Shown in pieces: positions 1-10,038 of a stretch of DNA of 64,000 nt; positions within the stretch are counted from its first letter, which is position 1; each line of letters opens with the position of its first letter. A program made the position numbers and the translations under genes. The notes under the pieces were generated by a model that saw nothing but the letters and a program-made list of their open reading frames with translations, ran no database searches and was not told where the DNA came from. This stretch comes from Methanoregulaceae archaeon (GTDB taxonomy: Bacteria > Armatimonadota > Fimbriimonadia > Fimbriimonadales > Fimbriimonadaceae), in assembly GCA_020850325.1 (NCBI GenBank), contig JADZEW010000022.1, positions 62,001 to 126,000 of the forward strand, read 5' to 3'.

Positions 1-1
1 C

Positions 2-940
2 GAGCAGTCAGAGAGCGCTCGGCTTACTCAGATTGCGGAAGAGGCGCTCGAGGATGTCCGAAGCGGTCTCAGCGTGTCACAGGCGCTTTCGAAGCATCCC
101 AAGGTTTTCAACGAGGTGTACACGCAGACGCTGCGCGCTGGCGAAGCCAGCGGTCAGTTCCCCGAGGTTGCGACGCGCCTGGCCGAGTTCCAAGAAACGG
201 AAGTCGCGCGGCGCTCACAGATCGTGTCCGCGCTGATCTATCCGGGCGTGCTGACCTTCACCGCGGTCATGGTCGTGGTCTTCCTGCTCACGTTCGTCGT
301 GCCCCGCTTGTCCGGCGTGTTCGAGGACCTTGGCGATGACCTTCCGGCCTCCACCAAGATTCTGCTCGCCACGACCGGCTTCCTAACCGAGAACGCGTTG
401 TTGGTCTTGCTGGGTATGGCGGGCACGGTCGTCCTGTATCGGATTTGGTCGGCCACGGAGCCCGGCGCGATGGCCCGAGACCGGTTCATCATGAAGCTCC
501 CCGCTGCCGGTCCGGTGATTGCGAAGGCGATCGTCTCTCGCTTTGCCCGGGTGTTGGGCACCCTGGTCTACGGCGGCGTTCCGATCTTGGAAGCGCTCCA
601 AATTGCAGGCATGTCCGCGGGAAACCGTCTGTTCAAAGTCACGAGCGAGAAGGTCGCGCAGGATGTCCGCGAAGGACGTCCGATCGCCGAAGCGATGCGC
701 GATTCGGGGGGCTTTCCGCCCGTGCTGGTGCACATGGTGGCGATCGGCGAAGAGACGGGCGATCTCCCCAAAATGTTGGGGCGCGTCTCGGACAGTTTGG
801 ACTTCGAAGTCGATAACGGTATGCGGCGGCTGACCGCACTCGTCGAACCGACGATCCTGCTCACGATGGGCGTGTTCGTCGGATTCGTCGTGCTGTCGGT
901 TGTGCTGCCGATCTTCCAAGCACAGGACTTGGTGAAATAG
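2..940 (+). CDS. gspF: Type II secretion inner-membrane protein GspF-like (5' truncated by window edge)
   Basis: Frame open to window start; SxALxxHPxVFNEVY and AGEASGQFPEV motifs, hydrophobic segments; followed by pseudopilins. Confidence 0.9.
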   Translation, partial: EQSESARLTQIAEEALEDVRSGLSVSQALSKHPKVFNEVYTQTLRAGEASGQFPEVATRLAEFQETEVARRSQIVSALIYPGVLTFTAVMVVVFLLTFVVPRLSGVFEDLGDDLPASTKILLATTGFLTENALLVLLGMAGTVVLYRIWSATEPGAMARDRFIMKLPAAGPVIAKAIVSRFARVLGTLVYGGVPILEALQIAGMSAGNRLFKVTSEKVAQDVREGRPIAEAMRDSGGFPPVLVHMVAIGEETGDLPKMLGRVSDSLDFEVDNGMRRLTALVEPTILLTMGVFVGFVVLSVVLPIFQAQDLVK

Positions 941-966
941 GTTTGGTCTTCATGAGGAGAACAGGG

Positions 967-1413
967 ATGAAACAAAGAACGGTGTTCATGCGGCGGCGAT
1001 CGGCGTTTACGCTGATTGAGTTGCTTGTCGTAATCTTGATCTTGGCGATCTTGGCGGCGCTGATCGTGCCGCGCGTCGTGGGTCGAACCAGTGACGCGAA
1101 GCGTGCGAAGGCAGCCTCCGATATCGCCGCGCTCACGAACGCGCTCAACAACTTCCGCCTCGATTGCGATCGCTTTCCAACTTCGGAAGAAGGTCTCGAT
1201 GCGCTGCGAACTCAGCCTGGCGATGTAACCGGCTGGCGCGGCCCATACATCGAAAAGGCGATTCCGCCGGACCCTTGGCAAAATCCTTACGTGTATGAGT
1301 ATCCGGGATCGACGGGAGATGACTCGTTCTTCCTCATCTCATACGGGTCGGACGGAGCTCCGGGTGGTGAGGGCGACGCCGCAGACGTTGGGAACGACGA
1401 GGAGTTGGGTTAA
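967..1413 (+). CDS. gspG: Major pseudopilin GspG-like
   Basis: Prepilin motif RRSAFTLIELLVVILILAILAALIVPRV, typical GspG C-terminus (DPWQNPYVYEYPG); TTG start at 943 also possible. Confidence 0.93.
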   Translation: MKQRTVFMRRRSAFTLIELLVVILILAILAALIVPRVVGRTSDAKRAKAASDIAALTNALNNFRLDCDRFPTSEEGLDALRTQPGDVTGWRGPYIEKAIPPDPWQNPYVYEYPGSTGDDSFFLISYGSDGAPGGEGDAADVGNDEELG

Positions 1414-1422
1414 CCCGTTTTC

Positions 1423-1947
1423 GTGCGACGCCGCGGCTTCACCCTGATCGAGATTTCCACGATCGTCGTCATCTTGGCGATGATCGCGGCGATCACGTAT
1501 CCGAGCCTTGCCTCGGTGGTTAAGTCGCAGCGCATACGTTCTTATCTCCAAGATGTCGAGCGGTTGACGACGGACGCCCGGGGTATTGCGGTGCAGACCG
1601 GGCAGACCGTGAGTCTAGCGAGCGACGGGGAAGGCAGCTTCCAAATCCGGGCGAGTTCGGAAGATGATTCCGGCGAGGGCCAAGTGTTCGAGCAGATTGC
1701 TCCCGTCCAGGGGATCAGCGCTACCAGCTTTCGCTTAGGCGCGGACGATATCGGGGCCGACGAATGGGAGATACGCTTTTACGAGGACGGCACTGCAGAT
1801 CCAGGGGGCGTGTTGCTCACCGAGGCCTCGTCGACTTGGGCGCTTGTGATCGAGCCCAAGACCGGACGAGGGCGTGTTCAGCGCGGAGAACTTCCCGACA
1901 CCACGTTGACCGAATGGGAAGCAGGTGACTATGTCCGCCGGTCGTAA
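1423..1947 (+). CDS. GspH-like minor pseudopilin
   Basis: GTG start; RRRGFTLIEISTIVVILAMIAAITYPSL prepilin N-terminus. Confidence 0.8.
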   Translation: MRRRGFTLIEISTIVVILAMIAAITYPSLASVVKSQRIRSYLQDVERLTTDARGIAVQTGQTVSLASDGEGSFQIRASSEDDSGEGQVFEQIAPVQGISATSFRLGADDIGADEWEIRFYEDGTADPGGVLLTEASSTWALVIEPKTGRGRVQRGELPDTTLTEWEAGDYVRRS

Positions 1948-2332
1948 GCGTGGCTTCACGATCGTGGAAGCGCTGGTCGCGGTCGTCCTCACCGGCATCG
2001 GCGTGGCGGCGTCGGTCAACGGCTTGGCTTCGTTGACGAAGGCGCAAGCTCTGGCCATCGAGCGTGAACGGATGAGCCGTCTCGCGGTCATGAAGCTTGA
2101 TGACCTCATCGCCACCGGGCAGATCACGAACGTGGGTGGCACCTTCGAGGAGATGGGCGACCCTCGCTTCCTCTGGGAGGCGAGTGTATCCACAACCGGC
2201 GTCGAGAACTTGAGTCAGCTGACGGTGTCGGTGCGGCTGGCCGAGACTTCGGGGAGGAGTGCTGAAGTCAACGCAACCGCACTCGCGTACGAAGAGCCCC
2301 AGGCTACGGTGGTAGGGGGCGAGGCGCCTTGA
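1925..2332 (+). CDS. GspI/PilV-like minor pseudopilin
   Basis: RKRGFTIVEALVAVVLTGIGVAASVNGL prepilin N-terminus; overlaps neighbours in operon. Confidence 0.8.
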   Translation: MTMSAGRKRGFTIVEALVAVVLTGIGVAASVNGLASLTKAQALAIERERMSRLAVMKLDDLIATGQITNVGGTFEEMGDPRFLWEASVSTTGVENLSQLTVSVRLAETSGRSAEVNATALAYEEPQATVVGGEAP

Positions 2333-3066
2333 AACGCCGCGGCATAACGCTGATCGAGCTCATGACCGCGTTGGTCATCGGAGTCTTCGTCGTGATGGGG
2401 CTTACCATCGCGTTCTCATCGGCGGTGCGATATCAGACCGAGGTCGCTCCTCGTCGACAGGCCGTGCTGCAGGAGTTCGCAATCGAGAATCAGCTTCGAT
2501 CGCTGATCGAGAATGCGTACATCGATAGCAGCCTGGACAGCGCCCACACGTTCTTCATTGCTCGCAACGACCCGTCGGGTTCGTCCGCACTTGGCTCGGG
2601 TGAGGCAGCAACCGAACTGATGTTCACGGTTGCGGGAAGTCGGCTTTCCGGGGGGGCGATCGCCTCTGACGGCTCGACGTTCGAGGATCGCAATGAGCGG
2701 ATTGGGCCGGTAGGCGGCGTTACCGAGCGACGGATCGGACTGACGCCAATAGGCGATGCGGGCAATCTGACCGGCGCATTCTTGCGGCAGCAGACGCCCT
2801 CGGACGACGATCCCGAGCAAGGCGGCTTCGAGTCGCTCTTAGACGAGCGAATCTCGTCGATGTCCTTCGAGTTCTGGGATGGGCTCGATTGGCAGCCCGA
2901 CTGGGATACCGAGACTTTTGAACGTCGGCTACCCGCAGCAGTGCGTATTACTTATACGTTGACCGAAGACGAGGAGACCCCTCGATCGTTCGTCGTTCGC
3001 GTGCTAGGAAGCGACATAACGGCTTCGAATCCGCTCGGCACCACGGTGGAGGGCGGCACACCATGA
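2329..3066 (+). CDS. GspJ-like minor pseudopilin
   Basis: KRRGITLIELMTALVIGVFVVMGL prepilin N-terminus; position before GspK. Confidence 0.8.
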   Translation: MKRRGITLIELMTALVIGVFVVMGLTIAFSSAVRYQTEVAPRRQAVLQEFAIENQLRSLIENAYIDSSLDSAHTFFIARNDPSGSSALGSGEAATELMFTVAGSRLSGGAIASDGSTFEDRNERIGPVGGVTERRIGLTPIGDAGNLTGAFLRQQTPSDDDPEQGGFESLLDERISSMSFEFWDGLDWQPDWDTETFERRLPAAVRITYTLTEDEETPRSFVVRVLGSDITASNPLGTTVEGGTP

Positions 3067-4292
3067 ACCGATGTAGGAGGCGCGGAGCGGTCATGATCCT
3101 CGCCATGGTGGTGGTGTTTGCCGTGACGGCGATGCTGATCTCAGCGCTCGCCGTCGAAAGAAGCGAGTTCCGAGCTGCGGTGCAGCGCATTGACGCGCAG
3201 CGCGCTCGCCTAGCCGCGCAGTCGGGTCTTGCCCGCGCTCTGGCGACTTTGCAGTTTCAGGTCAACGCTCCAGTTACCCAACTCGATGAGTGGTTCACTC
3301 TGGGTAACCAGGCGAACGACTCCTTTACCGTTGGCCGAATCCGGTTCCGGATGCAGATCATCGACGCCGCGAGCCTTGTGAATCTGAACGTGGCGGACGA
3401 GACGCAGCTGCAGAATTTGGGTCTGACCTCGGAGCAGATCGACTCGCTGCTTGACTGGCGCGAGGAGGGATTCACGCCGCGACCGGAGGGCGCGAAAGAC
3501 GAGTTCTACAATACGCTCGAACGACCTTACAACGCCAAGCTGGGGCGGCTAGATCACATCGATGAACTGCTGTTGATCAAAGGTTTTGAACCGGGGAGCC
3601 TCTTTCAGACCCCGGAGACCCAGAACACCACGGGCGCTACGCCGCAGCCGATTTACTCGCTGGCAACCGTTGATTCGTTCTCCCCGAACCTCACGCCCGA
3701 CGGTCAGACCAAAGGCAATATCAATACGGTCACTCAAGGGGCGCTGACCCAGGCGGGGGTGCCGGCTCCGATTGCGGCAGCGATCATCTTGCGGCGGAAC
3801 ACGCAGGGCACCTTCACCCGTATGGGGGACGTGCTCACCGTTGCCGGAATGACCCCCGAGGCCGCGGGAGTGGTGATCGATCGATTTCAAGTGGGGGGGC
3901 AGCCCCGGAACGAGGGCCGCATCAACGTCAACACCGCGCGGGAAGACGTCCTGGTGACGATCCCCGAACTGACGACGGACATTGCGCAAGCGATTGTTTC
4001 GCGCCAGGGCGCGGGTATCAATGCGCTGAGCGAGATGTTCCAGGTTCCGGGAGTTACCGTGCAGACGATGGCGGCCATGGTCGATCTGTTGACGACCGAT
4101 TCGGAGGTCTTCATCGTCCGTATCGAAGGACAGGCGGGGACGTCTCGGTACACGCTCGAGGCAATGGTGCGAGTGGCGGACAGCCGAGCGCAAGTTTTGA
4201 AAGTCAGTGAACCGGTTTATCGCAATATGAATGCACTATGGGGTTGGGCGGAAGAGACGACAAACGAGATTGTGCTTGGGGAGGATGAATGA
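3063..4292 (+). CDS. GspK-like minor pseudopilin
   Basis: RRRGAVMILAMVVVFAVTAMLISAL; helix-hairpin-helix-like repeats (VNLNVADETQLQNLG, GRINVNTAREDVL). Confidence 0.85.
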   Translation: MNRCRRRGAVMILAMVVVFAVTAMLISALAVERSEFRAAVQRIDAQRARLAAQSGLARALATLQFQVNAPVTQLDEWFTLGNQANDSFTVGRIRFRMQIIDAASLVNLNVADETQLQNLGLTSEQIDSLLDWREEGFTPRPEGAKDEFYNTLERPYNAKLGRLDHIDELLLIKGFEPGSLFQTPETQNTTGATPQPIYSLATVDSFSPNLTPDGQTKGNINTVTQGALTQAGVPAPIAAAIILRRNTQGTFTRMGDVLTVAGMTPEAAGVVIDRFQVGGQPRNEGRINVNTAREDVLVTIPELTTDIAQAIVSRQGAGINALSEMFQVPGVTVQTMAAMVDLLTTDSEVFIVRIEGQAGTSRYTLEAMVRVADSRAQVLKVSEPVYRNMNALWGWAEETTNEIVLGEDE

Positions 4293-5554
4293 GTCGTAAC
4301 GACCACCCTCCGATCCCGGTTGTCGAATGGTCTCCGACGGGCGTTGTCTTGTTCGATCCGGCGAGTCAGAAGCTGATTCAAGCCGATTCGCTGGCGGGTC
4401 TGCGCTCGAAGATCGAAGGCGATGAAATCGTCGTGGCCCTCTCGCGAAGGAGTTCGTTTGTGCGGACGACGCGATTGCCCGACGCGAGCAAGTCGGAAGT
4501 CCAGAAGATCCTCAACTTGCAGGTGGGAACGCTGTTCCCAGTCAATCCCGCCGAAACCGCGGTCGACTTCTTTCTGACGGACAATCGTAACGGGGAAGGC
4601 AGGCTTGCCGTCGTTGCCGCGGTCAAAAGCGACACGCTGAAGACGGTCCTTGCCGAGCTGCAAGCGAGCGGACTCAAGTCGCGAGCAATCGTCCCCGCGG
4701 CGCTGGGGTCGGCGTTGTTGGCAGGCTCTCTGGGATTCAGGGACGCGGCCGTACTCCACGAAACGCCCGAGGGCCTGGCCATCGACCTTGTCGAGGAAGG
4801 TGAACTCAAAGCGGCGCGAGTGGTGCCGATGCCCGGAGGTTCGCAGATGCCGGCCGAAGTTGCCCGGAGCTTCGCTTCAGCCAAAATGAACCCCGCCCCG
4901 GTGATCGGCGCTGGAGGATTTGTCGCAGCCAAGGCGGATGCCGACGATCCACGATCGCCTTTGGCTGCTTTGTCAGGTGCGTCGCTCGCCATCAATCTCG
5001 AACCGCCTGACGTCGTTGCCCGGCGCGCGTACTCAAAGTCGAAGCGGTTCCAGCGTGTCGCGATCTGGCTGTGGGTGGCGACCATCATGCTCGCCGCGGT
5101 GATCTTCGACGAGCGCCTTACCAAACAGGCGGATGTCAAGAGCGGCGAGGCTAAGTGGACGAAGATTCTCACGGCGAAACGCCAAACGCAGTCGCAGGCC
5201 CAGTCGCGGCTCACCGACATTCAGAAGGTTGCGACCGTACTGGATCTTGGATTTGAGCCCCGCCAGCGTCTTGTCGATGTTGCGGCGATTGTGACGAAGT
5301 TGACGCCCGAGGGGCTGTGGGTTACCGGCATGACCCTGGAGCGCGGGAAGCCGGCTACGATCCGCGGCACCTCGCTGACCGGTGAGTCGGTCACGAACTA
5401 TCTTGAGCAGCTCTCGGCGAATCCGAGGTTCCGAGATGTGAAACTGATCTTCGCCAACAACGGACAAATCGAGAAGACGAGCGTGGTTCAGTTCTCGATG
5501 ACGCTCCACATCGTTGGCAACTTCAGCCTTGACTCGGAGGACTTCAAACCATGA
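4289..5554 (+). CDS. GspL/PilM-PilN-like assembly protein
   Basis: Actin-like N-terminal half, single TM, PilN-like C-terminus; operon position. Confidence 0.65.
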   Translation: MSRNDHPPIPVVEWSPTGVVLFDPASQKLIQADSLAGLRSKIEGDEIVVALSRRSSFVRTTRLPDASKSEVQKILNLQVGTLFPVNPAETAVDFFLTDNRNGEGRLAVVAAVKSDTLKTVLAELQASGLKSRAIVPAALGSALLAGSLGFRDAAVLHETPEGLAIDLVEEGELKAARVVPMPGGSQMPAEVARSFASAKMNPAPVIGAGGFVAAKADADDPRSPLAALSGASLAINLEPPDVVARRAYSKSKRFQRVAIWLWVATIMLAAVIFDERLTKQADVKSGEAKWTKILTAKRQTQSQAQSRLTDIQKVATVLDLGFEPRQRLVDVAAIVTKLTPEGLWVTGMTLERGKPATIRGTSLTGESVTNYLEQLSANPRFRDVKLIFANNGQIEKTSVVQFSMTLHIVGNFSLDSEDFKP

Positions 5555-6072
5555 GCGAGAAGAACTGGATTGCCCTCGGATACCTTGCCGTTGTCGTTGC
5601 CGCTTGTATGCTGGCGGCCAGTTTTGCGTTCCCGATCAAGTCGGCGGGTGCCGTCGTGGCAACTCGTGCCCAAGAGGATCGCAACCTCGATGCCTCGATC
5701 GAGACCCTCCGCACCGAAGTTTCCACGCTCCGGGCAAAGAACCTGATGCGGCTTTGGACTCAGCCTGCGGATGAGGTTGCCGCAGCGACCATGGCGAAGG
5801 TCACTTCGCTTGCTCAGGGGCGTAATCTGAAAGTCATCGCCTTCCGCCCGCAACGCACCGTAGACGACGCTGGGGTGGTTCGATTGCCTTATCAAGTCAC
5901 CCTCGAAGGTCCTTTTCCCCAGGTCATCGGCTTTCTCCAGGGTTTGGAAACTTCGAAGTTCCGTGCCATCGTATCTACAGTTCAGATAGCGTCCTCGGAT
6001 GGTGCGACCGACAAGGTCACTGCGACGATTGGAGTCGTGGCGTACCGTGAAGCTGACGCGGAGAAGAAATGA
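5551..6072 (+). CDS. GspM/PilO-like assembly protein
   Basis: N-terminal TM, coiled coil, PilO-like C-terminal domain; operon position. Confidence 0.6.
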   Translation: MSEKNWIALGYLAVVVAACMLAASFAFPIKSAGAVVATRAQEDRNLDASIETLRTEVSTLRAKNLMRLWTQPADEVAAATMAKVTSLAQGRNLKVIAFRPQRTVDDAGVVRLPYQVTLEGPFPQVIGFLQGLETSKFRAIVSTVQIASSDGATDKVTATIGVVAYREADAEKK

Positions 6073-6770
6073 GTCTTATTAAGAAACCGATGTTTTGGAT
6101 TGGGGTTGGTACCGTAGCGGTTGTTGGCTGGATGGCGACCGCTCCGGAGGAGACGGCTTCCTCTCTTGCCACGACTCGCGTGACGAAGAAGAAGGCACCC
6201 GCAAAGAAGGGCACTGTCGCCTATGTCGAGGAAGATTACAACGCGACCTTCGAGCCCGTGAACATCGAACTCAAGAACTCGTTCCAGCCCGTCATCGCCC
6301 GTAAGGGCACGGGGCTGGGCGCTGGCGAGGGCATGGCCAACTCAATTCCGCCCGAGTTTGCGGGTGGTGATTCGGGGTGGTTCTTCACCGGAAACGCCGA
6401 AATCGACGGCGTTCCGACCGCCCTTTTGGAGAATCGCTCCACCGGCGAAGGGGTGTTTTTGAAGGCGGGCGAGCGGTGGAAGAGCGCGATGGTGTCGCAA
6501 ATCATGCCGGACAGCGTCGTGATGAAGGGACCGTCCGGAACCAAGACATTCTCCTTGGTGAACGAAGAGCGGCCGAAGATGACCGGCGGATTCGCTCCGT
6601 TGCCCGTGGCGGTCTCCCCCGAGATTCGCAACCAGGGTCGTCAGAACCAGAATCGGAACGCGGAATCAGGGAATCAGCGGTTTGGCGTCATGCCGGGAGC
6701 TGGGGCTGGCGTCGTGACCATCCCGTCTGAGAATGACAATAGTGAGTTCTTCTTCGCCCCGGGCGAGTGA
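6069..6770 (+). CDS. GspC/PilP-like protein with Q/N-rich C-terminal tail
   Basis: N-terminal TM then WFFTGNAEIDGVPTALLENRSTGEGVFLKAGERW..DSVVMK resembling HR/PilP domain; precedes secretin. Confidence 0.5.
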   Translation: MSLIKKPMFWIGVGTVAVVGWMATAPEETASSLATTRVTKKKAPAKKGTVAYVEEDYNATFEPVNIELKNSFQPVIARKGTGLGAGEGMANSIPPEFAGGDSGWFFTGNAEIDGVPTALLENRSTGEGVFLKAGERWKSAMVSQIMPDSVVMKGPSGTKTFSLVNEERPKMTGGFAPLPVAVSPEIRNQGRQNQNRNAESGNQRFGVMPGAGAGVVTIPSENDNSEFFFAPGE

Positions 6771-6797
6771 TCGGCGTAGAATAAGTAGAGCAAGACC

Positions 6798-9197
6798 ATG
6801 AAAACAAGACTAGCATTGCTGGCATTTGCCGCTATCGTGCCTTTTAGCGCGATGGCGCAGTTTGACTTTGGCGGTGCAGCGGCGCAGAAGCCGGCATGGG
6901 AGAGTTTTACGTTGCCCAGCAAGAAGATGAAGCTGGACTTTCGAAACGCCAACGTCGATATGGTGCTGTCGTTGTTCACGCGAACTTCGGGCATTACGAT
7001 CGTCAAGGATCCGGGCCTGACCGCTCCTTTGACGCTGACGACGGCGAAGGAAGTGCCCCTCAAGGAAGCGTTCGAGATTCTCAACGCGGCCCTGTCCGTG
7101 CGCAACTTCGAGTTGAAGAAGGAAGGCAACCTGCTCGTCGTCCGACCTCGCCAGCAGCAGCGCGGTGGAGATCGCGGCGGATTTGGCGGCATGTCTCAGG
7201 ACCAGATCGGTGAGATGATGCGCAACATGGGCAACAGCAGCACCGAACTGAAGGTTTATCAGATTCAGTTTGCCAACGCTAGCCAGGTCGCCCGAGTCGT
7301 GAACGAAGTGTTTGCGCAGAGTGGCCAGAACCCGCTGCAGGGTCTCATGGGCATGTTTGCTGGGATGCAGCAGGGCGGTCGGGGTGGTCGTGGCGGCTTT
7401 AACCCGGGCGCGATGGGCGGCAACCAAACCGTGGTCCGCGCGTCTTCGGACGACTTCAGCAACACGGTGATCGTGAACGCCCCCCGCACCACGCACTCGC
7501 AGGTTGAGAACCTGATCAAACAGATCGACAAGCAGACTGACGATCCCACCAAGGCGAAGGTCTACAAGCTGAACTATGCGACGGCCCAGGAGATGCAGCC
7601 GATCATCCAAAACCTGTTGGTCGCTAATCAGCCGCTGGGGCGAGGCGGCCAGAGCGCCAGCCAGCAGCCGGTCGATCGCCGATTCAGCTTCATGGGGTTT
7701 GGCGGTAACAACCGAAACCAGACGCAGGGCTCGGCTATCGCCGAAGCGCGAACGAACTCGATCATCGTGACGACGACCGACGAGAACCAACTGCTCGTCG
7801 AACAGGTGATCAAGGAACTCGACACCGAGGTTAAGCTCGAATCGAACACCTTCGTCTTCCCGCTGGAGAATGCGCGCGCCGATCAGGTGGCGAACCTTCT
7901 GCGGCAGGCGTTCGGCAATCGCTCCGGCGCGGGAAATGCGGGTAACAACCAGAATCGCAACACCGGCACGACGAATCAGAATCGCAACAACCAGAACCGC
8001 AACAACCAGAACCGACAGGGCGGCGGTGGTGGCTTCGGAGCCAACAACATCGATCCGAACGCAACGGAACTCGAGTTGCTGCTCGAAGATGAGAACTTGA
8101 CCGCGGGTGAACTGATGACCAACGTCGCAGTCCAGGGTGGCATTTTCGGCCAGTTCTTTGGTGGTGGCGGTGGTCAGCAGAACCAGCAAAATCGCCAGAA
8201 CGTTCCGCTAGGGCGAGACGCGCAGGGCCGATTGGTGCCGGTCCAAGACCTCACCAACCAGGTGACGGTTATTCCGGACCAGAACACGAACAGTCTGATC
8301 GTGGTCACGACGCCGGAGAACGCCGAACTGATTCGCTCGCTTCTCGGACAGCTTGACCGCATCCCTGAGCAGGTGATGATCGAGACGATCATCGTCGAGG
8401 CTTCGCTGGATTCATCCAGCCGACTCGGAATCGAGTGGCAGGATGCGCACGGAAAGGTCTTCGGGTCAACCGGGACAAGTGGTACCGCGAACCAGGACTT
8501 CGGCCTCCGGCCGAACAACACCCTGCCGCAGGGCTTCCGCTATACGCTTACGGGTGGTGCACTGAGCGCGTTCATGAACGCGCTGAAGACCGACACCAAG
8601 TTCAACGTTCTCTCCACGCCGCGCATCTTCACGAGCAACAACGTCGAGGCGCAGATCAACATTAGCCAGCGTGTTCCGTTCGTGGTTAGCCAGCGGGCTG
8701 ATGCTAACGGCAACATCACGTTCAACTACGATTTCGAGGACGTCGGCATCGTTCTTACGGTGACGCCGCGGATTACCGCTGGTGGCTACGTGACGATGGA
8801 TGTCAACCAGACCGCGAACGACCTGCAAGGATTCACGAGCTTCAACGCTCCCATCGTCAACCAGCGCCAGGCGCAAACCACGGTTGCGGTGCGGGACGGC
8901 GAGACGATCATCCTTGGCGGAATCATTCGCAGCACGGTCTCGACGACTACGAAGAAGATTCCTCTGCTTGGTGACATTCCGATCCTCGGCAACCTGTTCC
9001 GTTCGACGGACAAGTCCGACCAGAAGACGGAACTGTTGGTGTTCCTCACGCCGCGAGTCGTACGCGATCCGGCCGAGGCCGCCAAACTCACCGACGAGCA
9101 AAGGAAAAAGTTGAGCTTGCCGACGCAAGATCAACTGAACAAGTCGGGGGTATTCGGCGACAAAACCAACAAGTCCCAAACTGGAGGGGGCAATTAA
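6798..9197 (+). CDS. gspD: Type II secretion secretin GspD-like
   Basis: N0/N1 domains, secretin core (VPFVVSQR..., VRDGETIILGGIIRSTVSTTTKKIPLLGDIPILGNLFRS); N/Q-rich linkers. Confidence 0.95.
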   Translation: MKTRLALLAFAAIVPFSAMAQFDFGGAAAQKPAWESFTLPSKKMKLDFRNANVDMVLSLFTRTSGITIVKDPGLTAPLTLTTAKEVPLKEAFEILNAALSVRNFELKKEGNLLVVRPRQQQRGGDRGGFGGMSQDQIGEMMRNMGNSSTELKVYQIQFANASQVARVVNEVFAQSGQNPLQGLMGMFAGMQQGGRGGRGGFNPGAMGGNQTVVRASSDDFSNTVIVNAPRTTHSQVENLIKQIDKQTDDPTKAKVYKLNYATAQEMQPIIQNLLVANQPLGRGGQSASQQPVDRRFSFMGFGGNNRNQTQGSAIAEARTNSIIVTTTDENQLLVEQVIKELDTEVKLESNTFVFPLENARADQVANLLRQAFGNRSGAGNAGNNQNRNTGTTNQNRNNQNRNNQNRQGGGGGFGANNIDPNATELELLLEDENLTAGELMTNVAVQGGIFGQFFGGGGGQQNQQNRQNVPLGRDAQGRLVPVQDLTNQVTVIPDQNTNSLIVVTTPENAELIRSLLGQLDRIPEQVMIETIIVEASLDSSSRLGIEWQDAHGKVFGSTGTSGTANQDFGLRPNNTLPQGFRYTLTGGALSAFMNALKTDTKFNVLSTPRIFTSNNVEAQINISQRVPFVVSQRADANGNITFNYDFEDVGIVLTVTPRITAGGYVTMDVNQTANDLQGFTSFNAPIVNQRQAQTTVAVRDGETIILGGIIRSTVSTTTKKIPLLGDIPILGNLFRSTDKSDQKTELLVFLTPRVVRDPAEAAKLTDEQRKKLSLPTQDQLNKSGVFGDKTNKSQTGGGN

Positions 9198-9201
9198 TCA
9201 C

Positions 9202-9933
9202 ATGAAGAACGTAATCAAGTCAGTTCTCCTGGCTTCGCTACTCGCGATTGGCGCGACGGCGATCGCTCAGGGTCAAGGTCAGGGTCGTGGTCAAGGCGGC
9301 GGTCGTGGCGGCCAGTTTGGCATGCAGGGCCGTGGCGGCATGGGAGGCCCATCCAGCCTCGTCAACCGCGCGGATGTGCAAGAGGATCTCAAGCTCACGG
9401 CGGCCCAGAAGGAATCGCTGACGAAGCTGCGTGAGAAGCAGCAGGAAGATCAGCGCGCCATGATGGAGAACCTCCGCAACAGCGGTGGTGGCGGCGGCGG
9501 TTTCGATCGCGAAGCCATGACCAAGATGATTCAGGAGAATCAGGCCAAGAACGAGAAGGCCGTCAACGAGATTCTCACCGCTGAGCAGCAGAAGCGCCTT
9601 AAGGAAATCTGGGTTCAACTGCAGGGCAACCGTGCAATCATGGATGCCAAGATCCAGGACGAGCTCGGATTCGATCAGGGTCAAAAGGATGCTGTGAAGG
9701 CGCTCCAAGCCAAGCAGCAAGAAGCGGCGATGAGCCTGATGGAGAAGATGCGAAATCAGGAAATCGACCGTGAGCAGATGACCGAGATTTCCCGCAAGAA
9801 CGACGAAGTGATGCTTGCCGAACTCGGCAAGATCATGAAGGAAGATCAAGCGGCGAAGCTGAAGGCCATGGGTGGCGCGCCGTTCAAGGCGGCTCCGCAG
9901 CAGGGTCGCGGCGGTGGTGGCGGCGGACGCTAA
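9202..9933 (+). CDS. Secreted Spy/CpxP-like LTxxQ-type protein
   Basis: Signal peptide, G/Q-rich segment, LTAAQKESLTKLREK motif. Confidence 0.55.
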   Translation: MKNVIKSVLLASLLAIGATAIAQGQGQGRGQGGGRGGQFGMQGRGGMGGPSSLVNRADVQEDLKLTAAQKESLTKLREKQQEDQRAMMENLRNSGGGGGGFDREAMTKMIQENQAKNEKAVNEILTAEQQKRLKEIWVQLQGNRAIMDAKIQDELGFDQGQKDAVKALQAKQQEAAMSLMEKMRNQEIDREQMTEISRKNDEVMLAELGKIMKEDQAAKLKAMGGAPFKAAPQQGRGGGGGGR

Positions 9934-9956
9934 CGTCCCTCGTCTCTTTCACTAGC

Positions 9957-9993
9957 GCAAGCCTCCCATTTCTGGGAGGCTTGCCGTCTTTTT
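9957..9993 (+). terminator. Rho-independent terminator
   Basis: GCAAGCCTCCCA-TTTC-TGGGAGGCTTGC stem-loop then CGTCTTTTT. Confidence 0.9.
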
Positions 9994-10004
9994 GAGGCTC
10001 GACA

Positions 10005-10034
10005 TTGTGGAATCGACATAAAAGCCCGTACAAT
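10005..10034 (+). promoter_or_regulatory. Putative sigma-70-type promoter
   Basis: TTGTGG - 18 bp - TACAAT, 4 nt before GTG codon at 10039. Confidence 0.5.
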
Positions 10035-10038
10035 CGGG

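Noticed and set aside
6810-8189. 459-aa minus-strand ORF opposite the secretin
   Set aside because: Shadow ORF over strongly supported gspD; low-complexity Leu/Val/His composition
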